A DNA stretch of 64,000 bases from Mycetohabitans endofungorum (GTDB lineage Bacteria; Pseudomonadota; Gammaproteobacteria; Burkholderiales; Burkholderiaceae), in NCBI RefSeq assembly GCF_037477895.1, contig NZ_CP132744.1, forward strand, positions 310,001 through 374,000, given 5' to 3'. The translations under genes and the position numbers were made by a program. How positions within the stretch are numbered: the first letter of the stretch is position 1; the number at the start of each line of letters is the position of its first letter. The notes below the pieces were generated by a model. The model searched no databases. It saw nothing but the letters and a program-made list of their open reading frames with translations, and had not been told where the DNA came from. Below are positions 1 to 8,641 of the stretch, one piece after another.

Positions 1-890
1 TCCAGCCAGTCACGTGGCCGCCATCGGGCATCGCCCATCACATCCGGTGTAATGAGTGGATTCGGAAACAACACGCCAAATTGCGGGTATAGCGGATTGC
101 CGAACGTCTGCCACATCTGCAGCATCCAATAACCGCCAGTCGCCGCCAATCCAAACAGCACACCGATGCCAAACAACACCGCAATGCGCAGCTTCACACT
201 GACACGGCCCGGATAGCTAAGCAACGCCGCACACATCGCGACCGCGTAGACAGCGTTGGTCAGCTTCAGCCCCGTGCCGAGCCCGACCACCATGCCGCTG
301 CCGAGTACCATCGCGACCGTGCGTACTGACCATTGCCCAAGATGCTCCCATGCCGTCAACAGTGCCAACAGTCCTGCGAGGGCGAACAGCGCGGTCGTAT
401 CGTCGCCCATCGAATTGCCGAGCCCGGACAGAAAATTCGCGGTCAGGCAACCAGCTAGCGCAAGTAGCAGCGGTACACGGTAGCGATCAGTATCCGGTAG
501 CAATGGCAGCGCCCGCTGCGCAATGGCCAGAATGAGAACAAAACTCAAGCCATGCAACGCACCCATGGCAAAGCCAACCAGCCGCGGCGGCAAATGCGTA
601 TTGGCCAGATAGAATGGCACGTCGAGCAGCGGATTAAAGTAGGTTTGGAGGCCAGCTGGCGCGAGATCGGTTTGTAGTTTGCCGTGCAGCCAAGCGAATG
701 CGTTGTATAAGTGATAGTTGTACAGATCCCAGTTTGCGTCCGCGCCCAGCCACAGTGAGTACAAGCCGAATAGGCACGGCACCCATACCCTTGCGATCGT
801 AAGCGCACGCGGTGTGTTCAAATTGATTGTCCCCAGTCGTGCTCGCAGTGCTCCGCAACAGAAACCTGTTTCGCTTTTGTTTCTTTTCAT
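1..890 (-). CDS. Polytopic membrane protein, probable GT-C type glycosyltransferase (3' end outside window)
   Basis: The frame is open from an ATG at 890 to the left edge, giving about 296 visible residues. The translation is rich in hydrophobic helices. Near residues 46-60 there is an acidic/aromatic stretch reading GADANWDLYNYHLYN, an acidic first-loop motif as in GT-C membrane glycosyltransferases that use lipid-linked sugars. It begins 1 bp after the stop of a GtrA gene, which follows a GT2 glycosyltransferase, so the three form one operon, probably for modifying an envelope polymer. The family is inferred from topology and context; the donor and acceptor cannot be read from the sequence. 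The C-terminus lies outside the window. Confidence 0.65.
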   Translation of the reverse strand, partial: MKRNKSETGFCCGALRARLGTINLNTPRALTIARVWVPCLFGLYSLWLGADANWDLYNYHLYNAFAWLHGKLQTDLAPAGLQTYFNPLLDVPFYLANTHLPPRLVGFAMGALHGLSFVLILAIAQRALPLLPDTDRYRVPLLLALAGCLTANFLSGLGNSMGDDTTALFALAGLLALLTAWEHLGQWSVRTVAMVLGSGMVVGLGTGLKLTNAVYAVAMCAALLSYPGRVSVKLRIAVLFGIGVLFGLAATGGYWMLQMWQTFGNPLYPQFGVLFPNPLITPDVMGDARWRPRDWL

Positions 891-891
891 G

Positions 892-1314
892 TTAACTCTC
901 GCGACGGAAAACCCACCAGCGGGCGGAAAAAAAATTGACCGCAAGGCCAGCGAGCGAGCCGGCCGCTACTCCGACGTAAGGTACAAAGACGCGCGGCGGC
1001 AAATTAAGGACCACCACGCTGTACGCGGCATAGTTCACGCATCCGCCGGCGAACATCGCGGTGAGGTACCGCCACCATTCGCGCCATACGGATCCGCACC
1101 GCTTGTCCGAGAACGTGAATTGCCGGTTCAACCGCCAGGTGACCCAGACGGCCACAAGAAACGATGCCGCGCGTCCAGCGAAGTAGCCGAGCCCGATCCA
1201 CAGCATGAGCCATAGCGTGCCAGCATCGACAATGAATCCCGCTATACCGGCGAGCGCGAAACGAAGGAATTGCGAACGCACGTTAGTCTTGTTTTGCCGC
1301 AGGCCGTGGTGCAT
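892..1314 (-). CDS. GtrA family membrane protein
   Basis: About 140 residues with four predicted membrane helices. The first helix carries FALAGIAGFIVDAGTLW, and the last ends in the typical GtrA pattern VNFFSARWWVFR. GtrA proteins are thought to flip or present polyprenyl-linked sugars to a membrane glycosyltransferase, which fits the flanking GT2 and GT-C-like genes. I chose the ATG at 1314, which overlaps the GT2 gene by about 30 bp. A GTG at 1281, just after the GT2 stop, is also possible and would give a normal GtrA length of about 129. No clear ribosome binding site decides between them. Confidence 0.85.
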   Translation of the reverse strand: MHHGLRQNKTNVRSQFLRFALAGIAGFIVDAGTLWLMLWIGLGYFAGRAASFLVAVWVTWRLNRQFTFSDKRCGSVWREWWRYLTAMFAGGCVNYAAYSVVVLNLPPRVFVPYVGVAAGSLAGLAVNFFSARWWVFRRES

Positions 1315-2305
1315 CCACCGACAAGTAGGCAAACCGCTTTGCCTCGATGCGTCCGCGCGTCACGGTGTCCAGTATGATGCCGCAGGCAAGCAGGATCGCG
1401 CCAAGCAGCATCAATGCCGCGCACAGCACAGCGGTTGGCAACCGAGGCACAAATCCGGTATGCAAATAGTCGTCAAAGACGGGAAGCGACAGCAGTAACG
1501 ACGACAGTGCACACACGAAGAAGCCCATCGAAAAAAACAGCAGTGGCTTCTCCGCTTTAAACAGCCGCACAATCATCATCAGGATTCGCCAACCGTCGGT
1601 CCAGGTGTTAAGCTTACTTGCAGACCCTTGCGGTCGCACGCCATACGCGGTCGGAATTTCGGCGACGGGCATGCGCAGTTCCAGCGCATGCACTGTGAAC
1701 TCGGTTTCGATCTCAAAACCGCTCGCATGGGCCGGAAAAGATTTTACAAAACGGCGTGAGAATGCGCGGTATCCAGACAGCATATCGGTGAACGTACGGC
1801 CAAACAGCGTTGCCACGCATTGGGTCAGGATCTGATTGCCGAAGCGATGGCCCCGCCGATATGCGTCACGCTCTTCCGTAACACGAGTGCCGACGACCAT
1901 GTCCAACCCGTCAGTCATGAGCTTTTGCACAAGTCGCGGCGCCTCATCGGCATCATAGGTACCGTCCCCATCGACAAGTACGTAGATGTCCGCGTCGATG
2001 TCGGCAAACATGCGCCGGATCACATTCCCCTTGCCCCGGTAAAGCACCGTGCGTACTTGTGCGCCGGCTGCTCGTGCGTGCTGCATAGTATCGTCGTTCG
2101 AATCATTGTCGAATACGTAGATCTCAGCATGCGGCAACGCGCGCCTAAAGTCTCGCACGACCGTGTCGATTGTGGCTGCTTCGTTATAACATGGCACCAG
2201 CACCGCGACGCGGCGGTTCGCGAGCTGCGCGTCAGTTGGCAAGGTGGTTTTTTGCATGTCTGCCGACTGTGCGCGGGAAAAATGATGCATAGGCTGCCAG
2301 TTCAT
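1283..2305 (-). CDS. Family 2 glycosyltransferase (polyprenyl-phosphate sugar transferase type)
   Basis: 340 residues. The N-terminal GT-A domain (about 33-240) shows VAVLVPCYNEAATI and the metal-binding DGDGTYD signature of dolichyl-phosphate mannose synthase-like enzymes. Two hydrophobic helices near residues 255-320 anchor it in the inner membrane. Such enzymes move a sugar from a nucleotide donor to undecaprenyl phosphate; GtrA and the GT-C-like protein downstream would then flip the lipid-sugar and transfer it outside. It is the first gene of the three-gene operon. The ATG at 2305 lacks a good Shine-Dalgarno, and an internal ATG at 2257 that still precedes the domain is an alternative start. 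Confidence 0.85.
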   Translation of the reverse strand: MNWQPMHHFSRAQSADMQKTTLPTDAQLANRRVAVLVPCYNEAATIDTVVRDFRRALPHAEIYVFDNDSNDDTMQHARAAGAQVRTVLYRGKGNVIRRMFADIDADIYVLVDGDGTYDADEAPRLVQKLMTDGLDMVVGTRVTEERDAYRRGHRFGNQILTQCVATLFGRTFTDMLSGYRAFSRRFVKSFPAHASGFEIETEFTVHALELRMPVAEIPTAYGVRPQGSASKLNTWTDGWRILMMIVRLFKAEKPLLFFSMGFFVCALSSLLLSLPVFDDYLHTGFVPRLPTAVLCAALMLLGAILLACGIILDTVTRGRIEAKRFAYLSVDAPRPAAKQD

Positions 2306-2378
2306 TCAATGAAAAGCGATTATAAGGCTCACAAATGCGGTGTGTCAGCGTGTTCTATCCGAGATCGCCAACGTTAGC

Positions 2379-4010
2379 CTAGTCGACCTTCACGCTTGTA
2401 TAGTCTTGTCGGCCGAACGGGCTCACCCGGTAGCCGCTGACATTGCTGCGCGTCAGCGCGGCCGCACTCGGGTACGCCAGGGGAATCCACAACGCCTTGT
2501 CATGAATGATTTTCTGCGCGGCGGCGTACGCCTTCGCGCGCGTGGGCTGATCGGTGGTGCGCTTGCCGTCCGCGATCAACTTGTCCAGTTGCGGGTCGCA
2601 GTAGCGGGAGAAATTGATGCCGGACTTCACCGAGGCGCACGAAAACTGCGGCGTCAGAAAGTTGTCTGGATCACCGTTGTCGCCGGACCAGCCCATGAAA
2701 AGCAGGTCATGCTGCCCTTGCTTAGCATCCTTGATCAGTTGTCCCCATTCGATGACCTTGACCTGCGCCTTGACGCCGATCCGGGCGAGATCCGCTTGCA
2801 ATAGTTCCGCGCCGGCCTTCGGATTAGGATTCAACACGCTAGCGCTTGGCCGTACCCAAATCGACGTCTCGAAGCCGTTCGGATAACCGGCGTCGGTCAG
2901 CAGCTTTTTCGCCTGTTCGATGTTGTACGGGTACGGTTCGAGCGCTTTGTTATAGCTCCATGTATTCGGCGGGTACGGATTGACAGCTGCCACTGCAGTG
3001 TTGCCAAACACCGTCTTAATGTACGTCTGTCGGTCGAACGCGATGTTCAATGCTTGTCGGACTTTGTCATTGTCCAGCGGCTTATGCTGCGTGTTCAATG
3101 CGACAAACGCGGTCATGAACGCTGGTGTTTGCACGACCTTCAGCGACTTGTCGTTCCTGGCTGCCAGTACATCCTGCGGCTTGGGCGACAGCGCAATCTG
3201 GCATTCGCCTGACTTGATTTTTTGCGCGCGCACCGCCGCATCAGGCGTGATGGCGTAGATCAGCCGGTCGATCTGCGGTTTACGACCCCAGTAGGTTGGA
3301 TTAACGTCGTAGCGGATCACCGCATCCTTCGTGTAGCTTTTCAGCACGAACGGACCGGTGCCAACCGGCTTCGCATTGATGTCGGCTTGTCTGCCCGCCT
3401 TTTCCAACTGGCTCGCGTACTCTGCCGAGTAGATTGACGCGAACGGCATCGTCAAGATCGACACAAACGCCGCATTGGACTCGGACAGTTCAAACTTCAC
3501 CGTCAGGTCGTCCACTTTGGTGACCGATTTAACCAGCTTCGGCAGGTTCATCGACTGCGCGTGTGGAAAGCCGCCGTTGCCCGCAATTTTGTGCCACGGA
3601 TGATTCGGATCGAGCATCCGGTTGAACGTGAACAACACGTCGTCGGCGTTCAATGCGCGGGACGGCTTGAATTCTTCCGTAGTCTGAAACGATACGTTGG
3701 GGCGCAGGTGGAACGTGACGGCGAGCCCGTCCGGGTTGACCTCCCACCGGTCGGCGAGCGACGGCGCGAGCTTGCCGGCCGCCTCATCGTAGCGCAACAA
3801 TTGATTGAAGACAACGTCGCCGGATGCGTTGGAGGTGGTCAGCGAGTTGTACTGCACGATGTCGAAGCCGTCCGGACTGGCCTCGGTGCACACGGTCAAC
3901 GGCTTGGCCTGCAACCAGGTGGGCGCGGTCAGCAGCATGGTCGCCACGCTGAGCCACGCGGCTGCGCCGCGCGGTCCACGGGGCACGCTAACGGGGTGTT
4001 TCACACGCAT
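2379..4010 (-). CDS. Periplasmic peptide-binding protein of an ABC transporter (DppA/SBP family 5)
   Basis: 543 residues, normal for the family. A Sec signal peptide ends near APTWLQA, and the mature protein begins with a beta strand (PLTVCTEASPDGFD) typical of DppA. The body shows the family 5 pattern with DVLFTFNRMLDP and GTGPFVLKSY. The start is the ATG at 4010 because GGGAG lies 6 bases upstream; an upstream in-frame TTG at 4022 is less likely. It captures di- or oligopeptides in the periplasm for an inner-membrane ABC importer. No permease or ATPase gene is adjacent in the window, so the partner must be elsewhere. Confidence 0.9.
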   Translation of the reverse strand: MRVKHPVSVPRGPRGAAAWLSVATMLLTAPTWLQAKPLTVCTEASPDGFDIVQYNSLTTSNASGDVVFNQLLRYDEAAGKLAPSLADRWEVNPDGLAVTFHLRPNVSFQTTEEFKPSRALNADDVLFTFNRMLDPNHPWHKIAGNGGFPHAQSMNLPKLVKSVTKVDDLTVKFELSESNAAFVSILTMPFASIYSAEYASQLEKAGRQADINAKPVGTGPFVLKSYTKDAVIRYDVNPTYWGRKPQIDRLIYAITPDAAVRAQKIKSGECQIALSPKPQDVLAARNDKSLKVVQTPAFMTAFVALNTQHKPLDNDKVRQALNIAFDRQTYIKTVFGNTAVAAVNPYPPNTWSYNKALEPYPYNIEQAKKLLTDAGYPNGFETSIWVRPSASVLNPNPKAGAELLQADLARIGVKAQVKVIEWGQLIKDAKQGQHDLLFMGWSGDNGDPDNFLTPQFSCASVKSGINFSRYCDPQLDKLIADGKRTTDQPTRAKAYAAAQKIIHDKALWIPLAYPSAAALTRSNVSGYRVSPFGRQDYTSVKVD

Positions 4011-4129
4011 ACAATCTCCCAAAGCTTGTTCTTCACGGTTTCTGATGGTGGCCTCGACTGCCAGGCGACGGGGGCCGAATCCGGCTATTCTGATACGTTT
4101 TTCGCCACCGTGCTGTCTGTTGCGTCGCT

Positions 4130-4562
4130 TTATCGTGCGGCGCGTGGTTTGCGCGGCGCCCGCTCGAACGCGAAATCGTAGAGCCAGCGCGGCAGCACGT
4201 GCGGCAATGCGGCAACCACGCGCATTGGTCGGGGGAAGATGGCGAAGCGCTTCTTGGCGGCGATGGCCGCTGCCGCGTTAGCGGCGAACCGGTCGGGATC
4301 CGTCAAAAACGGCATCGGGTAGGGGTTACCGTCGGCATCGGCGTACGGATGTAGCCGGGTGCGATCGTAACGATCGCCACGCCGGTGGGGCGCATCTCGA
4401 CCCGCAGCGCCTCCAGGTACTTCAGCGCGGCCGCCTTGGACGCGCTGTAGGCGCCTGCGCCTGGCAGGCCGCGCACGTCCGCCACGCTGGCAATACCCAC
4501 CAGCGTACCGCGCCGGGCGGCGACCATCGTGGCATGGCGCGGCGCGGGATGCCACGCACTCG
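4130..4562 (-). pseudogene. Short-chain dehydrogenase/reductase remnant, 5'-truncated and frameshifted
   Basis: Two overlapping minus-strand frames together rebuild the second half of an SDR. The first (about 4527-4330) carries GIASVADVRGLPGAG and the catalytic YSASKAA. After TPM the reading must change frame to continue with FLTDPDRFAANAAAAIAAKK and a C-terminus ending at 4130. The N-terminal Rossmann half with the glycine-rich cofactor motif is absent; only about 35 bp separate the dsbA stop from SDR sequence. So there is at least one deletion and one frameshift, and no active enzyme is expected. The remnant lies downstream of dsbA on the same strand. Confidence 0.8.
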
Positions 4563-5210
4563 CTACATCTTCTTCGCGGCTACTTGCCCGACTAGGTAAT
4601 CAAGTACCTGGACGGTACCTTCCAGGCTGTTGGTCGCCGCCGGGCCGGTCTCGTATTTGCCTTGCACGACTACCGTCGGCACGCCGTCGATCTTGTAGTC
4701 CTGCGCCATTTGTGACACGCGCTTCAGTTCGCTCGCGACGGTGAACGAATTGTACGCATCGAGGTACTTTTTCTTGTCCACGCCTTGCTTGGCAAGAAAG
4801 TCTGCTTGCGCGTCCGGCGTCAGCAGGTAGTTCCGCTTGACGTGGATCTCGTCAAAGATCACCGGTGCGAGTTTGTCGCTCAGGCCGAGCACGTCCAGCG
4901 CGAGCAGCATCTTCGAATGTGGAATGAATTGGTCGCGAAACGCGACCGGCACGCGCCGGAACACGATGTTTGCACCTTGCTTGGCCTTCCACTTTTCAAG
5001 GTATGGGTCGAATTCGCCGCAATGCGGGCAGCCATACCACATGAATTCAGTTACTTCGACTTTGCCGGCCGGGGCCTTCACCGGATGGGCTGGCGTGAGC
5101 ACCGTATAGTCCTTGCCGGCGACCGGCGCGGACGGTGACGCTTGGACGAACGGGGCTGCGCCGAGGGTGACAGCGACGGCGAGCAGGGCAGCGCTGAGGG
5201 TTTTCTTCAT
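4563..5210 (-). CDS. dsbA: Thiol:disulfide interchange protein DsbA
   Basis: 215 residues from the ATG at 5210. A signal peptide (1 to about 25, MKKTLSAALLAVAVTLGAAP) is followed by a thioredoxin fold with active site C61-P-H-C64 in the context WYGCPHCGEF. The cis-proline loop GVPTVVV lies in the C-terminal part. It oxidises cysteine pairs of exported proteins in the periplasm and is re-oxidised by DsbB. It is followed by the SDR remnant and preceded by the SPOR gene on the same strand. An in-frame TTG 15 bp upstream is a less likely start because the signal peptide begins at MKK. Confidence 0.97.
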   Translation of the reverse strand: MKKTLSAALLAVAVTLGAAPFVQASPSAPVAGKDYTVLTPAHPVKAPAGKVEVTEFMWYGCPHCGEFDPYLEKWKAKQGANIVFRRVPVAFRDQFIPHSKMLLALDVLGLSDKLAPVIFDEIHVKRNYLLTPDAQADFLAKQGVDKKKYLDAYNSFTVASELKRVSQMAQDYKIDGVPTVVVQGKYETGPAATNSLEGTVQVLDYLVGQVAAKKM

Positions 5211-5324
5211 AGTGGACCGTGGCAAAAGCGTGGCAAGAAAAAAGCGGCACGAACCTGTTCAGACTGATAAGGATACCGCCGGTTCAAGAGCGTGCGCCAC
5301 GCGCGTGTGGCGCGGGACGCGAGG

Positions 5325-6092
5325 CTATGGCTTCGTAAAACGGATCACGACGGTGTCGATGCCGGCATCGGATAGCCGCTGCCGGGCGCTGTTCATGTCT
5401 TCGAAGCGGGAGAACGGGCCGATGCGCACGCGGTAGTACACGACCCCGCCGGCGTCGCGCTGCGTGACCTTGGACTCGAATCCCTGCAGCGCCAGCCGTG
5501 CGCGCTGCTGCTCCGCATCCTGTTCCGTGCGGTACGCGCCGACCTGCAGGAAATAGCCGGTGTTGGCCTCGCTCGCGCCCGGCTTTTGCGGGGCGGCCGG
5601 CGTGCCAGCGCCTAGCTTGGCCGAGGCAGGGGTGGGCGCGTTGGCGCTGGCGCCGGGCGGCGCGGGATGGGGCGCCAACGTCGCGGACGGGCTCCAAGGC
5701 GCTCCGGGCTTGGGCTGCGCTGGTGTGGCGCTGGCCGTGGACGGGACCTCGATGATCTGCGGCTCTTCCAGCACGCCCGTTGACTGCGATTGCTGCGAGC
5801 TTTGGCCTGGCGCCGTGTTCGGCGGCGGCTGGGTACCCGACGGCGGTACCGGCTGACCAGGCGACTTGCCAGCCAGCACCCGATTCGGATCAAACGTCGC
5901 GCCGCTGCCTGCCGTGTCGGAGGTTGCCGCGGGCGCGTTGCCTTTGGACACGAACGGCGTTGGCGCTCCCCTGATGTACAGCGCCACCACAATCGCGATC
6001 GCCAGCCCGACGATCAATCCCAATACGATACCGAGGAACGTACCTCCACGTTGCTTCGAATTCGGCGAGGAAGATCGTCGTGCTTTTGCCAT
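5325..6092 (-). CDS. SPOR-domain membrane protein
   Basis: 255 residues. A short cytoplasmic tail with basic residues is followed by one membrane helix (about 17-40, rich in Gly, Ile and Val). A long Pro/Ala/Ser-rich periplasmic linker (about 45-175) leads to a C-terminal SPOR domain with YFLQVGAYRTEQDAEQQRA and YYRVRIGPF. SPOR domains bind denuded peptidoglycan at the division site, so this is likely a FtsN-like or septum-associated protein. It lies downstream of argS on the same strand, an arrangement common in Burkholderia. FtsN identity is not certain because only the SPOR fold is conserved. Confidence 0.9.
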   Translation of the reverse strand: MAKARRSSSPNSKQRGGTFLGIVLGLIVGLAIAIVVALYIRGAPTPFVSKGNAPAATSDTAGSGATFDPNRVLAGKSPGQPVPPSGTQPPPNTAPGQSSQQSQSTGVLEEPQIIEVPSTASATPAQPKPGAPWSPSATLAPHPAPPGASANAPTPASAKLGAGTPAAPQKPGASEANTGYFLQVGAYRTEQDAEQQRARLALQGFESKVTQRDAGGVVYYRVRIGPFSRFEDMNSARQRLSDAGIDTVVIRFTKP

Positions 6093-6217
6093 CGTGTTTG
6101 ATTACCTGTATCTCTATGAAACCGCGCGGATGAAACCGTGGCCGTCATGCCGCCGTCGCGCCCACGTCATCCGTGACCGGGAAGCGCCGATTATACGGTC
6201 CCCGCGCATTCCGTTCC

Positions 6218-8026
6218 CTACATCTTCGCGGGCGCCGATACCCCGATCGTCGCGAGCCCGTTGGCTAGCACCTGGCGCGTTGCGGCCAGCAGTGCCGCGC
6301 GGGCCAGGCGCTCGCGCGCATCGTCCACGAGCACCCGTTCGGCGCGGTCGTTGTAGAACGAATGGAACTCGCCTGCCAGGTCGCGCAGATAGAATGCGAC
6401 CGCATGAGGGGCCAGTTCGTTTGTTGCGTGCTCCAGCATTTGCGGATATTCGGCCAGTTTTTGCAGCAGCGCCTTGGACCGCTCGGTGCCGAGCGGCGTC
6501 AAATCGATCTGCGACCAGTCCTCAGGATCGTCCGCGTAGCGTGCGTGCAACTCCGACAGCACCGAGCAGATCCGCGCATGCGCGTATTGCACATAGTAGA
6601 CCGGATTCTCGTCGTTTTGCTTCAGCGCGAGGTCGATGTCAAATGTGAATTCGGTATCGGCCTTGCGCGAAATCAAGAAGAAGCGCACCGCGTCGCGGCC
6701 CTTGCGCAGCATGTCGCTGTCCAGTTGCTGAGGGCTCAGTGAGGCGGCGGACTCGTCCGGATTGCCGCCGCCGGACCATACGATCAGGTCTCGCACCGTC
6801 ACGTAGCTGCCCGCCCGCTTGGAGATTTTGATCTCGCGGCCGTCGCGCATCACGGTGACCATCTTATGCAGCACGTAGTCCGGATAGCCGCTCGGAATAC
6901 CGATGGCCAGCGCCTGTAGGCCGGCGCGCACGCGCGCGATCGTGCCATGGTGATCCGAGCCCTGCACGTTGATCACTTTTGTAAAGCCGCGCTCCCACTT
7001 GGTGACGTGATAGGCGATGTCCGGCACGAAGTAGGTATAGGTGCCGTCCTTCTTGCGCATCACCCGGTTCTTGTCGTCGCCGTAGTCGGTGGTGCGTAAC
7101 CACAGCGCGCCATCGTCCTCGTACGTCTTGCCGGCGGTCACCAGCGCCTGGACCGCGCGCTCGACGCGGCCTTCGTCGTACAGTGACGACTCCAGGTAGT
7201 ACTGGTCGAACTTGACACCGAATGCCTTCAAGTCGATGTCCTGCTCACGGCGCAGGTAAGTCACGGCGAAGCGCCGGATTGCATCGAGATTGTCGACGTC
7301 ACCGGCGCCCGTTACGGGCGTGCCATCACTGGCCGACACCGTTTCGCCGGCCAGGTAGTCACGTGCGATATCCGCGATGTAGTCGCCGTTGTAGGCCGCT
7401 TCCGGCCATTGCGCATCGCCCGGCTTGAAGCCGCGCGCCCGCGCCTGCACCGAGAGCGCAAGCGTGTTGATCTGCACGCCGGCGTCGTTGTAGTAGAACT
7501 CGCGGTGCACGGTCCAGCCCTGTGTCTGCATCAGTGCGCCGAGGGCGTCGCCGAGTGCCGCCTGCCGGCCGTGGCCCACGTGCAGCGGCCCGGTCGGATT
7601 GGCCGACACGAATTCGATTAGCACTTGCTTACCATGGCCGCCGTGCCCCGGCGGCGCGAAGCCGAAGCGCTCGCGCTCTGCCAGTACCGCGTGCACGGTC
7701 TGCTGTTTCGCGGCGTCGGTCAGCCGCAGGTTCAGGAAACCTGGGCCGGCGACTTCCGCGCCGGCGATCAGCCCGGCCGCGCGCGGGTGCGCAAGGGTGG
7801 CCTCGGCCAGTTGTTGCGCGAGCGCGCGCGGATTGGCGCGCAGCGGCTTGGCCAGCTGCATCGCCAGGTTCGACGCGACATCGCCATGTGCGGCGATCTT
7901 GGGCCGGTCCAACGCGATGGTCGGCTGTATGAATGCTGCATCGCTGGCCGCCGGCGACGCCTGAACGGCTCCGGCGACGGCATCTGCTAGGATCAATTCG
8001 ATGATGTGTTTCTGTGCGGGCAGCAT
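6218..8026 (-). CDS. argS: Arginyl-tRNA synthetase
   Basis: 602 residues from the ATG at 8026; upstream in-frame codons exist, but [12 protein letters not shown] is the conserved N-terminus. It is a class Ia synthetase with the HIGH-type motif HVGHG (149-153) in [13 protein letters not shown] and the KMSKS-equivalent KISKRAG. The C-terminal anticodon-binding domain ends with the usual alanine-rich helix. It charges tRNA-Arg in the cytoplasm and is essential. Gene order with the SPOR gene downstream is normal, and the upstream neighbour DUF1840 is divergent. Confidence 0.98.
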   Translation of the reverse strand: MLPAQKHIIELILADAVAGAVQASPAASDAAFIQPTIALDRPKIAAHGDVASNLAMQLAKPLRANPRALAQQLAEATLAHPRAAGLIAGAEVAGPGFLNLRLTDAAKQQTVHAVLAERERFGFAPPGHGGHGKQVLIEFVSANPTGPLHVGHGRQAALGDALGALMQTQGWTVHREFYYNDAGVQINTLALSVQARARGFKPGDAQWPEAAYNGDYIADIARDYLAGETVSASDGTPVTGAGDVDNLDAIRRFAVTYLRREQDIDLKAFGVKFDQYYLESSLYDEGRVERAVQALVTAGKTYEDDGALWLRTTDYGDDKNRVMRKKDGTYTYFVPDIAYHVTKWERGFTKVINVQGSDHHGTIARVRAGLQALAIGIPSGYPDYVLHKMVTVMRDGREIKISKRAGSYVTVRDLIVWSGGGNPDESAASLSPQQLDSDMLRKGRDAVRFFLISRKADTEFTFDIDLALKQNDENPVYYVQYAHARICSVLSELHARYADDPEDWSQIDLTPLGTERSKALLQKLAEYPQMLEHATNELAPHAVAFYLRDLAGEFHSFYNDRAERVLVDDARERLARAALLAATRQVLANGLATIGVSAPAKM

Positions 8027-8219
8027 GGAATGACGGCAGTTATCGGAACAGGCGGGCGCGGCGACCCGCTGGCCGCCTGCCTCGCGAACACGCCACAAAG
8101 CGAGAATGATGGATTTTAGCAGGTGCTAAACTGTCGAATACAGGTCCAAGCCGGTGCGGTGCGTATGCGGCGCCGCGACGCGGGCGCGACCGGATCGACG
8201 AAGCGAACAAGGAGCCGCC

Positions 8220-8546
8220 ATGCTGATCACGTTTAAGTCTCGGGCCACCGTGGATGTGACGATGCTCGAAAACCTCGCGCAATTCCTGTTGGCGATCATC
8301 GGCAAGCGCTTCGGGCAGCGTGGCGTCATCGCGCATGACGAGTTGCAGCCGGCGATCGCCAAGCTCGAGGCGGCCATTGCGCAGGACAAGCAACGCCGGG
8401 CCGAACACGACGGCCATGCCGATGACGAGGGGGGGGATCACGAGGCGCATGAGGCGCCGATTGGCCTGGCGCAGCGCGCCTATCCGTTCCTCGACATGCT
8501 GCGGCAGGCGCACAAGGAGAACTCGGACGTGATCTGGGGCGTTTGA
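8220..8546 (+). CDS. DUF1840 domain-containing protein
   Basis: 108 residues from the ATG at 8220, preceded by AAGGAG. The N-terminal beta strand MLITFKSRATVDVTML and a C-terminal helix (YPFLDMLRQAHKENSDVIW) are the hallmarks of DUF1840, a small cytoplasmic family of beta- and gammaproteobacteria with no known function. An acidic, His-rich linker (about 60-80) separates the two halves. It is divergent from argS and convergent with metH. Confidence 0.88.
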   Translation: MLITFKSRATVDVTMLENLAQFLLAIIGKRFGQRGVIAHDELQPAIAKLEAAIAQDKQRRAEHDGHADDEGGDHEAHEAPIGLAQRAYPFLDMLRQAHKENSDVIWGV

Positions 8547-8641
8547 GCGCCAACCGTCCGAGTAATGCGGGTGCTCGATCGCGCGCCGCGCCGCCGCCGG
8601 GCACAGCCGGTGAACGGCTGATTGCGTGCCCAAGGGCGGGA

